A stretch of 50,167 nucleotides of DNA from a virus. A program made the position numbers and the translations under genes. The stretch covers positions 1-50,167 of the IMG/VR virus record IMGVR_UViG_3300025695_000018. One strand, written 5' to 3'. Positions 9,974 to 17,139 of the stretch are shown here, piece after piece (within the stretch, counting starts at the first letter, position 1; each line of letters begins with the position of its first letter). Under the pieces are notes generated by a model. That model saw only the letters and a program-made list of their open reading frames with translations, had not been told where the DNA came from and searched no databases.

Positions 9974-11254
9974 TTAAAATAAATCGTTTGACGTGATTGA
10001 TTTAGATTTCTTACTGTAGTTAATACTTCTTTTGTTAAAAAAATCCGTGTGTTTGGTTGTTAAAATTTCATCATCAAACCATTCTGTTGTTTCTAATAGT
10101 GGTTCGTTAATTTCAAAAATACTATCAATACCAATAGAGTTCAAAGATATGTTAAATCTGTGTTTAATAAATTCCATTGTTTGACTTTTAGTTAAGAAAT
10201 CTAAGTCACCTTCTTCAAAAATCCAATCTATAATTTCTGTTTCCGCCTCGAATGCCTCCATAGTAGCATTAATAAGGTCTTCTTTTAAACTTTCCGTCCA
10301 CCACGATGGGTTTTCTTTTTTAATAAGGTTTACCAAATCAAAACCGAACTCAGCGTGGATATTTTCCTCTTTTGATGTTGCTTCAACCGCGTTGCTAATA
10401 CCTTTCAACATGTTTTTGTGTTTGTTGAATGATAACATAACTAAGAATTGTGAGAACAACGATACGTTTTCTACGAACATAGAGAATAATACTACAGACT
10501 CAAAGTAGTCTTTGTTTTCCACTGACTTTGAGTTTGAAATAGATTTCTCTAAGTATTTGATTCTTCTTCTAATCGCTGGTACATCCATTAAGTTTTCAAA
10601 CTCAGCGTTAAGACCTAACAACTGAACCAAATGAGAATATGCATCTGCATGTCTTACTTCTGATTCTGCGAATGTTGCACCTACATTACCAATTTCTGGT
10701 TTAGGCATCCTTTTGTAGATGTCTCCCCAGAATGATTTAACCGCAACTTCAATCTGTGAGATTGCCAACATCGCTCTTTTTACTGCAGTTTTTTCTTTTT
10801 TATCCAAGTGAACTTTAAAATCTTGGATGTCTGATGTAAAGTTAAACTCAGTATGTACCCAGTATGAATGTCTGATAGCATCTACATACTCATTTAGATT
10901 TGGGTATTCGTAAGGTTTAAGATTAGTTCTCTTCGTGAAGATGTCTGGTCTATTTTTCGCACGATATACGATGTATTCTCTTGCAACGTCATTTAAACCG
11001 TTATCCATCAATTTGTTTTCAACCATCTCATGAATTTCGTCAACATGAGGAACTTTATCCTTTTCATCTCTGAAAATTCCTTTACGAGTGATTCTAGCAA
11101 TTTTCTCAGCCATTTCATCATCAACATCACCGACCGCCTGCATAGCTTTCATGACCGCATACTTGATTTTCTCAGCCTCGAACATTACTTGTTCACCACT
11201 TCTCTTAATTACATAACTAGTTTCTTTACTGTTCATAGTATTAAAATTTACCAT
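9974..11254 (-). CDS. nrdB: Ribonucleotide reductase class I beta subunit with N-terminal ATP-cone
   Basis: Radical-generating subunit, 426 residues against about 375 for E. coli NrdB. The extra length is an N-terminal ATP-cone (about residues 14-103: YVIKRSGEQVMFEAEKIKYA through AREYIVYRAKNRPD), a domain normally found on NrdA. The ferritin-like domain follows. Metal-ligand motifs are visible: ESEVRHADAYSHL (Glu, His and the Tyr at the radical position), the Glu in ENVSLFSQF, and SKEENIHAEFG (ExxH). The C-terminal tail ends SITSNDLF, which would dock in NrdA. NrdB with its own cone is known in Leeuwenhoekiella blandensis, where it belongs to the dimanganese class Id. Whether this enzyme uses Mn or Fe cannot be read here. 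An internal ATG at 11236 (MNSKETSYV) is an alternative start. Confidence 0.95.
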   Translation of the reverse strand: MVNFNTMNSKETSYVIKRSGEQVMFEAEKIKYAVMKAMQAVGDVDDEMAEKIARITRKGIFRDEKDKVPHVDEIHEMVENKLMDNGLNDVAREYIVYRAKNRPDIFTKRTNLKPYEYPNLNEYVDAIRHSYWVHTEFNFTSDIQDFKVHLDKKEKTAVKRAMLAISQIEVAVKSFWGDIYKRMPKPEIGNVGATFAESEVRHADAYSHLVQLLGLNAEFENLMDVPAIRRRIKYLEKSISNSKSVENKDYFESVVLFSMFVENVSLFSQFLVMLSFNKHKNMLKGISNAVEATSKEENIHAEFGFDLVNLIKKENPSWWTESLKEDLINATMEAFEAETEIIDWIFEEGDLDFLTKSQTMEFIKHRFNISLNSIGIDSIFEINEPLLETTEWFDDEILTTKHTDFFNKRSINYSKKSKSITSNDLF

Positions 11255-11267
11255 AATTTATTATTGT

Positions 11268-12650
11268 TTAGTTTTGTTGTCCCTCACGTTGCTTACGCTT
11301 CTCCATGAGTTCCTTAATTCTATCCCTCTGTTTCTCTTCCTTTTGTTCTTCCAAACCTAAGAAAGTCATACTCTGTTCAGTATCAATAACCAACATCTCA
11401 TTGTCATATTTACAATTCTCAAACACAATCCCGTCCTTTCCGATACGTGACTTTGTGATTGCAATGGTCGCCAAGTTCATCTCCTTTTGTTGTAGAGATT
11501 TAGCAACAGAGATAATCACGTGACCAACCTGAGCCTTCTTAATAGAACCACCCATTTGGTCTGTTGTCACAACTTCCGATGAAATTGAAGAACGGTTACC
11601 CTGTGTTGCAGTCCATCCAACGATGTCCAACTCATGACACATCGCCTCGAACGCTCTCATCACAGAACCTTCACTCTTCCATTCATCACCCAAGTTTTTG
11701 TCAGGTGTGATACAATCAATGTAATCAACAACAATCATATCAATTTTGTTTCCTTCTGCAATCATCTTTCTAACCTGATTCTTAATTTGATTCATAGTCA
11801 GAGTATCTGATGGAAGTTTTTTAAGTGTCAAAGAGTTCGTTGTGTTCTCTTTGATTTCTCTAACCTTAGCCATCACATCATCTCTGTAATTAGATAAATT
11901 GTCAGGAGAAATACCTGTCCAAAGTGTGAAGTGTTTACGTTGGATAATCTTTGGGTTGTCCTCAAAGAAAATCTGCAGTACATTATAACCCAAATTGAAT
12001 GCGTGGTTTGAAATCTTAGTTAAGAGGGTCGTCTTACCAACACCTGTCGGTGCCAAAATAACTCCAATCTCACCTTTAGCCAATCCACCCTTCATAAGGT
12101 TATCAATACCTGGTATCCCCATCGGAATTGGATGACGGTAGTCGTCGTCCAATACCACATCCAAATTAGAGAATACATCTGAGGTACCTGTGTCCACTTC
12201 ACCAACTTGTAAAGCTTCTCTTACCATCTCCTCCAAGTGGTCGTAAGACTCAAAATCACCTTTATCAATGATTTTCTGAGCTTTACTCATCACCTTCTGT
12301 AATTCTTGTTGTTTACAGAACTTAAGTGACTTCTCTTGAACAAAGTCTGACCCTTCAATTGGTGCTTCTTTGACATCTTTTAACATGTCAAAAACCATTT
12401 TCTGAGCCATAGGAGAGGAAATTTCACTCTTCGTTAGTTGTTCCAATGTTGCAAATGTTGGAGTATGTTCGTACTTAACGTAGTACTCCTTAATCATCTG
12501 CATAATGATTTTGAAATATTGATTATCAAAATACTTCGGGTCCAACACATCAACAATTGAATTGGCAAAGTCTTTGTCAATTACGATGTTGTTTAGAAGT
12601 TGTATTTGGAATGAGTTACCGAGGTAACCGAAGTTTTTATCTTTTGACAT
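11268..12650 (-). CDS. gp41: Replicative DNA helicase, DnaB/gp41-like
   Basis: A 460-residue RecA-fold hexameric helicase. The N-terminal 150 residues form an alpha-helical domain like the DnaB N-terminal/T4 gp41 region (FGYLGNSFQIQLLNNIV start). The ATPase follows: MGIPGIDNLMKGGLAKGEIG, Walker A APTGVGKTT (about residue 200), Walker B KIDMIVVDYID, a sensor-like VGWTATQGNRSS with the conserved Gln, and an arginine-bearing ITKSRIGKDGI near the end. The C-terminal 35 residues are highly charged (QKEEKQRDRIKELMEKRK). It would unwind DNA ahead of the polymerase encoded at 43-45.7 kb. It is 13 bp upstream of nrdB and 38 bp downstream of the 150-aa gene, in one leftward replication unit. A separate primase was not seen in the window. 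Confidence 0.93.
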   Translation of the reverse strand: MSKDKNFGYLGNSFQIQLLNNIVIDKDFANSIVDVLDPKYFDNQYFKIIMQMIKEYYVKYEHTPTFATLEQLTKSEISSPMAQKMVFDMLKDVKEAPIEGSDFVQEKSLKFCKQQELQKVMSKAQKIIDKGDFESYDHLEEMVREALQVGEVDTGTSDVFSNLDVVLDDDYRHPIPMGIPGIDNLMKGGLAKGEIGVILAPTGVGKTTLLTKISNHAFNLGYNVLQIFFEDNPKIIQRKHFTLWTGISPDNLSNYRDDVMAKVREIKENTTNSLTLKKLPSDTLTMNQIKNQVRKMIAEGNKIDMIVVDYIDCITPDKNLGDEWKSEGSVMRAFEAMCHELDIVGWTATQGNRSSISSEVVTTDQMGGSIKKAQVGHVIISVAKSLQQKEMNLATIAITKSRIGKDGIVFENCKYDNEMLVIDTEQSMTFLGLEEQKEEKQRDRIKELMEKRKQREGQQN

Positions 12651-12678
12651 ATCAATGTTTTTTTCTTTCGGGTAAATA

Positions 12679-12685
12679 ATAAATA
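12679..12685 (-). promoter_or_regulatory. Possible TATTTAT promoter-like motif before helicase
   Basis: Minus-strand CATATTTATTATTTACCC lies 28 nt before the helicase ATG. It is one of the few motif copies inside the replication block, so it may be fortuitous. Confidence 0.3.
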
Positions 12686-12688
12686 TGG

Positions 12689-13141
12689 TTAACCTAACTG
12701 ATATTCCATGTATTCATACGATAAATCTTCACTCGAGAAAATCTCTGTCAGACCTCGAAGTAAACTTTTTAACTGCGGGCGTATGTCTACGGTATATCTT
12801 ATTTTTGGTGGATACAATTTTGCATCGATAATTTTATGACAAATTGTCTCATCACCAATACGAATTTTGATGTTAAAAATCTCAGGACCATCAGTATTTG
12901 ATGTATCCAAAATACTTGGGTCCAATTCAATTTGATTGTAGTGGTCCAACATATACATGTTAGTTCTCGCTTTCAAATCTCTCATTAATGTGTTAGTGAA
13001 ATCATTAATAAATTCAATGACATCAATACTCCTTCTTGCTTTCGGATTATACCCTCTAACGTTGAAGTAACGCTGTACTACGATGTTGTCGTTCAACATC
13101 AAAAGGAATTCCATTTTTGTTACGTCATTTTTTTCTTTCAT
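12689..13141 (-). CDS. Unknown 150-aa protein in replication operon
   Basis: A 150-residue protein starting MKEKNDVTKMEFLLMLNDN that I cannot assign to a family. It has no membrane segment, signal peptide or Cys cluster. The N-terminal half looks helical (SIDVIEFINDFTNTLMRDLK) and the C-terminal half mixed (EIFNIKIRIGDETICHKI, then PPKIRYTVDIRPQLKSLLRG), ending in an acidic SSEDLSYEYMEYQLG. It lies between rnh and the helicase gene with gaps of 3 and 38 bp, so it should be co-expressed with them. In T4-like phages that position could suit a helicase loader or small replication accessory, but nothing in the sequence shows it. Confidence is high that it is a real gene and low for any function. 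Confidence 0.85.
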   Translation of the reverse strand: MKEKNDVTKMEFLLMLNDNIVVQRYFNVRGYNPKARRSIDVIEFINDFTNTLMRDLKARTNMYMLDHYNQIELDPSILDTSNTDGPEIFNIKIRIGDETICHKIIDAKLYPPKIRYTVDIRPQLKSLLRGLTEIFSSEDLSYEYMEYQLG

Positions 13142-13144
13142 AAC

Positions 13145-14152
13145 TTAATTTTTGTTTTTGTAACGTTTTTTTTCTTTACGTGTAAGTTTCATAAACGGTG
13201 TTAAAAAATCCACCCAACCATCATCTTGTTTGGGTAAGTATTTGAAGATTCCATCCTTCATCATCATTCTCATGAGATTCTGATATCCTCTTCCTTCAGG
13301 GTCCAACTCTTCTGTATAGTAGAGTTCAACTTCCTCCTTACCTTCATCACTTATCATTGGGTCTGACAAATCTACAACCTTTTTGTTAATATCAAAGAAT
13401 TCTTTTCCTAAAACCCCCCTTTTAGTATTCCCTTCAATGATACTCGTTAAAATCTTGCGTTTGTCACCTTCAGATTGTAATTCTTCGGCATGTTGTATAA
13501 TATCGTCAACAGAAACTGCTTTGTCCAATATCTCAGGAAATAACTTAGCAAAAGTTTTCTCACCTAATAAGTGAATACCATCAATGTTATCAGATTTATC
13601 CCCCGATAATATCTTAAATGTCGTTACATTGTAGTGTGGTATTGAAATGTCTTTCAGAGGTATTATATCTCCGTTCTTATAGACTTTTCGGTGGTTAGGT
13701 GAGTAGACCTCTACTTTATCTGAGATAAGTTGTGTAAGGTCCTTATCTGATGAAAATATAGTTTTGTATTCATCCTCAGATATGTTACAATAGTGCGCAA
13801 TCGCGTCGTCCGATTCGCAACCATCAATACATACCTGACGGATAAACATTTCTTCAAGGTACTTCTTAGTTCGTGACAACTGCCATTCAAATGACATCTG
13901 TTGCGCCTCGTTAAGAGTTCTCTTTCTATTTCTTTTGTATTGTTCGAGTAAGTCTCTTCTCGACTGTGAATTATCCTCAACATCCCAAAATACGATTACC
14001 TTATCGTAATTGTGTTCCACCAAGAACTTTTTGAGGGTATTAACGAAATGGAAGATTGCACCAATGTGGTTACCCTCATGGTACAAATCTCTCACTCCGT
14101 GAAATCCTATTTTAAATAAATTATTTCCGTCAACTAATAGTGTCTTTGTCAA
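13145..14152 (-). CDS. rnh: RNase H / 5'-3' exonuclease (T4 rnh, FEN-like)
   Basis: A 335-residue flap-endonuclease-type enzyme, near the length of T4 RNase H (305). It would remove RNA primers and short flaps from lagging-strand fragments. Metal-binding acidic motifs of the PIN-like domain are visible in order: KTLLVDGNNLFKIGF (Asp), VIVFWDVEDN, the arch-region basic stretch RRDLLEQYKRNRKR, CIDGCESDDAIAHY, and IFSSDKDLTQL. These are followed by the helix-three-turn-helix DNA-binding segment KILSGDKSDNIDGIHLLGEK. The C-terminal 110 residues continue helical and end in a basic RKEKKRYKNKN tail. It sits between uvsX and the 150-aa gene with near-zero spacing, in line with the replication cluster. 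Confidence 0.92.
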   Translation of the reverse strand: MTKTLLVDGNNLFKIGFHGVRDLYHEGNHIGAIFHFVNTLKKFLVEHNYDKVIVFWDVEDNSQSRRDLLEQYKRNRKRTLNEAQQMSFEWQLSRTKKYLEEMFIRQVCIDGCESDDAIAHYCNISEDEYKTIFSSDKDLTQLISDKVEVYSPNHRKVYKNGDIIPLKDISIPHYNVTTFKILSGDKSDNIDGIHLLGEKTFAKLFPEILDKAVSVDDIIQHAEELQSEGDKRKILTSIIEGNTKRGVLGKEFFDINKKVVDLSDPMISDEGKEEVELYYTEELDPEGRGYQNLMRMMMKDGIFKYLPKQDDGWVDFLTPFMKLTRKEKKRYKNKN

Positions 14153-14170
14153 AATACCCTTAATTAAAGG

Positions 14171-15172
14171 TTAGACTTCTTTTACTTCTTCCAATTTGTA
14201 ATCACCATCTGTTCCGATTACTCTTTTCCAATATTCTGATTGTTCAGACTTATACTGTTCAATAGATTTCTTTTCTTCGGTAGATTCTTTTCCTGCCAAG
14301 AAACCATGAGGTGTTACGATAATCTTACCGTCCTCATATCCTAATCCATTGATGTGGTTCTTCATAACCGATACCTTTGTTCTAACCGCAAACTTAACTT
14401 TTCTTTTGTCTTTGACCGCAGCAATCTTATTGGTACCAGCATTTTTCTGATTACCAAATAAGAATACCAATGATGAGTTCAACCAAATAGCCTCACCACC
14501 TTTAGCTTTAATCTTAGGTTGACCAAAAGGATTGTCGGGTAATTCTACCCATGGTTGGTTAACAATCACCAATGTATTTTCATAGTTTGATGTTGCCTTT
14601 CTTGAACCAGCAATTCTTTGGTTAATACCCATACCGATTTTGTCGGCTAACGTTGCGGCATTGTGTTGTTTACCACCCTTACCGTCAAAGGTCATTTTAC
14701 AAGGAACAGAACCAACAGAATCCCATAAGAATAGTAAGTCGTATTCCAACTCACCTTTCTCTTGCGCATCCAACAATTCGTTGATGTAGTCTGTGATTTG
14801 TTCAATATAATCAAAGTTGTTGTTAAATAAGAAAAATCCGTCCCAATCCAACTCACCTGTTTCCTCATCAACAACTTCTTCACATTCGAAACCCATTGTT
14901 AATGCGTGGTCAAAAGACCATTTCTGTTCAGTGATGATAAAGACAGGAAGGATACCCTTCTTTTGTGCGTCTACCGCAGTTTTAACCAATGCAGTTGTTT
15001 TACCAGTATCACTATGACCCAAGAACATATTTAGGTGACCAATTGCAGGACCAGGTAAGCCTACCGCATCCAAAAATGCTTCACCCAAATCTAAAAACCT
15101 TTGAGGTTTATACTTTGCCGAAGTAGAATATTTCTGCTTCAACGATTTGAAATCTTTTTTCTTTATTGCCAT
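14171..15172 (-). CDS. uvsX: UvsX/RecA-like recombinase
   Basis: A 333-residue RecA-fold strand-exchange protein, shorter than T4 UvsX (391). Walker A is GHSDTGKTT (about residues 50-58), preceded by GPAIGHLNMF. The catalytic Glu equivalent lies in PVFIITEQKWSFDH, and Walker B is YDLLFLWDSVGSVP. The DNA-binding loop region is represented by TLVIVNQPWVELPDNPFGQP and KAKGGEAIWLNSSL. The C-terminus is acidic (GDYKLEEVKEV), a feature that tunes DNA access in RecA proteins. It would pair single strands coated by the adjacent gp32-like protein and start recombination-dependent replication as in T4. The upstream region carries a hairpin terminator, so it may have its own start of transcription or depend on read-through from gp32. 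Confidence 0.94.
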   Translation of the reverse strand: MAIKKKDFKSLKQKYSTSAKYKPQRFLDLGEAFLDAVGLPGPAIGHLNMFLGHSDTGKTTALVKTAVDAQKKGILPVFIITEQKWSFDHALTMGFECEEVVDEETGELDWDGFFLFNNNFDYIEQITDYINELLDAQEKGELEYDLLFLWDSVGSVPCKMTFDGKGGKQHNAATLADKIGMGINQRIAGSRKATSNYENTLVIVNQPWVELPDNPFGQPKIKAKGGEAIWLNSSLVFLFGNQKNAGTNKIAAVKDKRKVKFAVRTKVSVMKNHINGLGYEDGKIIVTPHGFLAGKESTEEKKSIEQYKSEQSEYWKRVIGTDGDYKLEEVKEV

Positions 15173-15190
15173 ATTTTTTTAGTAAATAAA

Positions 15191-15218
15191 GATGGTAAGG
15201 ACAGAAGCCCCTACCATC
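15191..15218 (-). terminator. Hairpin terminator between gp32-like gene and uvsX
   Basis: On the minus strand GATGGTAGGG pairs with CCTTACCATC (10 bp with one G-U) around an 8-nt loop, followed by TTTATTTACT. It lies 13 bp past the gp32-like stop. The T-tract is imperfect, so it may attenuate rather than stop transcription. That would give more single-strand-binding protein than UvsX. Confidence 0.7.
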
Positions 15219-15231
15219 ATATTAGTGTTTT

Positions 15232-16092
15232 TTAGAACGGTAAGTCCGTATCAACTTGCATTCCCGCTTGTGGGTCTTTCACTGTAGTGTTTGAGTCAGA
15301 GGCTACTGAACCTCCCAAAGTCACTTCTGTGTCGTCACCATAAACGTATTTTTTCAATTCTGTATCCCAAACAGGTGTCTCACCTCTTGCGATAGCTTCC
15401 AAATACTCAACAGGTTTTTGTGAATAAACATCCTTCCAAGTCAACTCGTCTTCAACCCATTCCTTCATCAAATCTTTGTTTGCATGAATTGATGCTGGGT
15501 CGTCATACATAATAGTTTTCACTACTGTGTATTCAATACCTGAAGGTGTCTTTGATTTAGATAAATCAACAATCAAGTCACGACCTTCGTTAGCATCAGT
15601 CACGTCACCTTTTTGTTTCCAAATTGGAATGATTTTATCCAAGATACCTTCTTGTTTGTAGTTATCCTTAAATCTCCAAAACTTAGGTCCGTGGTCTTCA
15701 TTCTCACGGTCAATTACCTTAACGATGTAGAATTTACGTGGACGGTACTGACGAGCCAATTCTTTGTCAGCCTCTTTACCTGTAGACATCAATTCTTCAT
15801 ATACCTCAGTAAGTGGTGAACGCTCACCGTCATTCTTACCCGGGTCGTACAATTTAGTCCATTTACCATCAATCTGTACTTCGTGGTACCACACCTCTTT
15901 AAATGGTGAAGAACCATCAGGTGTTGGAAGGATACGGATTACTTTTTGACCAGATTTGGTCCCTTTAGGAAGATACGTTGTAAAGTATCTTTTTAGTCTG
16001 TCTTCTTGAGACATTGTGTTACTCCCACTGTTACTTGAACGTTGGGTGTTTTTTTCATACTGTGCTAACACAGCGTCGAGTGCATTTCCCAT
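15232..16092 (-). CDS. gp32: Single-stranded DNA-binding protein, gp32-like
   Basis: A 286-residue protein close in length to T4 gp32 (301). Residues 1-35 are the polar, basic leader with a Ser/Asn-rich linker. The core contains KSGQKVIRILPTPDGSSPF, FKEVWYHEVQIDGKWTKLYD and RPRKFYIVKVIDRENEDHGP, the aromatic/basic OB-fold pattern of gp32-type proteins. No Cys occurs, so the zinc site of T4 gp32 is absent. The C-terminus is acidic and ends MQVDTDLPF, which resembles the DDxPF protein-docking tip of bacterial SSB. It is first in the replication unit, after a terminator and a good sigma70-like promoter, and is followed by uvsX. It would coat single strands during replication, recombination and repair. 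Confidence 0.88.
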   Translation of the reverse strand: MGNALDAVLAQYEKNTQRSSNSGSNTMSQEDRLKRYFTTYLPKGTKSGQKVIRILPTPDGSSPFKEVWYHEVQIDGKWTKLYDPGKNDGERSPLTEVYEELMSTGKEADKELARQYRPRKFYIVKVIDRENEDHGPKFWRFKDNYKQEGILDKIIPIWKQKGDVTDANEGRDLIVDLSKSKTPSGIEYTVVKTIMYDDPASIHANKDLMKEWVEDELTWKDVYSQKPVEYLEAIARGETPVWDTELKKYVYGDDTEVTLGGSVASDSNTTVKDPQAGMQVDTDLPF

Positions 16093-16141
16093 AATTTTTT
16101 CTTTTTACTCTGTTAATTGTTTCTCTTAAAACTCAATAATA

Positions 16142-16169
16142 AGTATAGTCTTCAAACCTTAAAAGTCAA
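16142..16169 (-). promoter_or_regulatory. Sigma70-like promoter for gp32/replication unit
   Basis: On the minus strand TTGACT (16164-16169) and TATACT (16142-16147) are separated by 16 nt, about 50 nt before the gp32-like start codon and just after the terminator at 16185-16208. Both boxes differ from the sigma70 consensus by one base. The usual Bacteroidota consensus (TAnnTTTG) is not present at that position, so the assignment is tentative. Confidence 0.5.
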
Positions 16170-16184
16170 CTGACTAAAAAGAAA

Positions 16185-16208
16185 AAGACCACTCATTTGA
16201 GTGGCCTT
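16185..16208 (-). terminator. Rho-independent terminator upstream of gp32 unit
   Basis: On the minus strand AAGGCCACTC pairs with GAGTGGTCTT (one G-U) around an AAAT loop and is followed by TTTCTTTTT. It ends the transcript of the 74-aa and acidic coiled-coil genes and insulates the gp32 promoter that lies immediately downstream. Confidence 0.85.
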
Positions 16209-16240
16209 ATAATATATAAAATTATGTGTATTGTCAAGTG

Positions 16241-16861
16241 TTATTCTTCGTCATTGATAGGTGTATCGAATGACTTTTTGATATCTGCATCTGAATAGTT
16301 TTCTACTTCATCAGAGGTCAAAACGTATTCGTTCTTACCTGTTTGTTGCATCTCAACTTCTTTGTCAGCGAAGAAGTCTGTCAACTTCTGATTGTACGGA
16401 TAACTATCCAAACTTCTCAATTGTAATTTCTCCTCTGGTGACTTCTCACGATATTTCTCAACCTTAGCTTCGATGTCATTAATCTTTGTTAAGATTTGGT
16501 CCATCTGTGACAACTTGCTTTCTAAGTCGTTCAACTTATCAAACATTGAGTCCATATACTCGTCTTGTTTATCTGAGATTTCGTTTTGCTTGTTTACTAA
16601 ATCTGTAATCTCTAACTCTTCAGTGTCACCACTCATATCTTCACCTTCAACATTACCCTCGTCGTCTAATTTCTCAACATCAGGGTCAGTTTCAATATCA
16701 ACAGGTTCAGGAATTTCTTCAGCACCCACCTCTAAATCTAATTCGTCACCCGCATCAGGTGTTTCATCACCTAAGTCTACAGGTTCTTCTTGTTCTACCA
16801 AATAAGAATTAATAGAGTTGTGTCTTTTTAATTCTTCTAATATTTTATTATCGATTGCCAT
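16241..16861 (-). CDS. Acidic coiled-coil protein of unknown function
   Basis: A protein of 206 residues from the ATG at 16861 (MAIDNKILEELKRHN). An upstream ATG at 16879 would add MVKSNT and overlap the previous stop. The later start is preferred because its leader, AAAAGTAATACT, matches that of the preceding gene. Residues about 20-85 are very acidic (Asp/Glu with Gly and Pro, low complexity). Residues about 90-140 form a heptad-like coiled coil (DKQDEYMDSMFDKLNDLESK and a following KINDIEAKVEKYREK). The C-terminal 60 residues look folded (SYPYNQKLTDFFADKEVEMQ). There are no Cys residues and no membrane segment. Such architecture suits a scaffold-like or assembly factor, but I do not recognise the family. 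It follows the 74-aa gene and ends before a terminator. Confidence 0.8.
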   Translation of the reverse strand: MAIDNKILEELKRHNSINSYLVEQEEPVDLGDETPDAGDELDLEVGAEEIPEPVDIETDPDVEKLDDEGNVEGEDMSGDTEELEITDLVNKQNEISDKQDEYMDSMFDKLNDLESKLSQMDQILTKINDIEAKVEKYREKSPEEKLQLRSLDSYPYNQKLTDFFADKEVEMQQTGKNEYVLTSDEVENYSDADIKKSFDTPINDEE

Positions 16862-16871
16862 AGTATTACTT

Positions 16872-17096
16872 TTAACCATTCAATAGTGTCTTCACACCGT
16901 GAGGTGTTTCAACTTTAAGGGTTCTGTTTACTTGTCTTGTATTGTCAACTCGCTCAATAAGTCCGTCTCTCATACTAACGGTATAACAGTCTCCTGTGTC
17001 TAAGTCACAAACCTCTTTGTAACCATTTCCGGCATCTCTTTCAGTAATTCTAGTGTCTTTCGACAAATACTGGTCTAATAATGATTTTACGTTCAT
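16872..17096 (-). CDS. Unknown 74-aa protein
   Basis: A 74-residue protein, MNVKSLLDQYLSKDTRITER then a YKEVCDLDTGDCYTVSMRDG strand-turn-strand segment with two Cys seven residues apart, ending HGVKTLLNG. It looks like a small helix plus beta fold. No family is recognised. Its start is supported by a late-promoter-like motif 16 nt upstream and an AAAAGTAATATT leader. It is the first gene downstream of the giant 2143-aa hub-like gene, with a 43-bp gap, and is followed 10 bp later by the acidic coiled-coil gene, so the pair probably share a transcript that ends at the hairpin at 16.2 kb. Confidence 0.75.
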   Translation of the reverse strand: MNVKSLLDQYLSKDTRITERDAGNGYKEVCDLDTGDCYTVSMRDGLIERVDNTRQVNRTLKVETPHGVKTLLNG

Positions 17097-17112
17097 AATA
17101 TTACTTTTCTAT

Positions 17113-17119
17113 ATAAATA
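17113..17119 (-). promoter_or_regulatory. Late-promoter-like TATTTAT motif before 74-aa gene
   Basis: Minus-strand GATATATTTATATAGAAAAG, with 16 nt between the motif and the ATG. It occupies most of the 43-bp gap after the 2143-aa gene. Confidence 0.5.
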
Positions 17120-17139
17120 TATCAAAATAGTTAATTTTC

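Noticed and set aside
11030-11308. Plus-strand 92-codon frame over the NrdB start
   Set aside because: It is antisense to the clear ATP-cone coding sequence and crosses into the helicase gene end; no promoter or leader is seen.
16473-16805. Plus-strand 110-codon frame antisense to the acidic coiled-coil gene
   Set aside because: It is Ser-rich mirror coding of an acidic, repetitive protein, with no leader or plausible domain; the minus-strand frame has a proper start, coiled coil and terminator.
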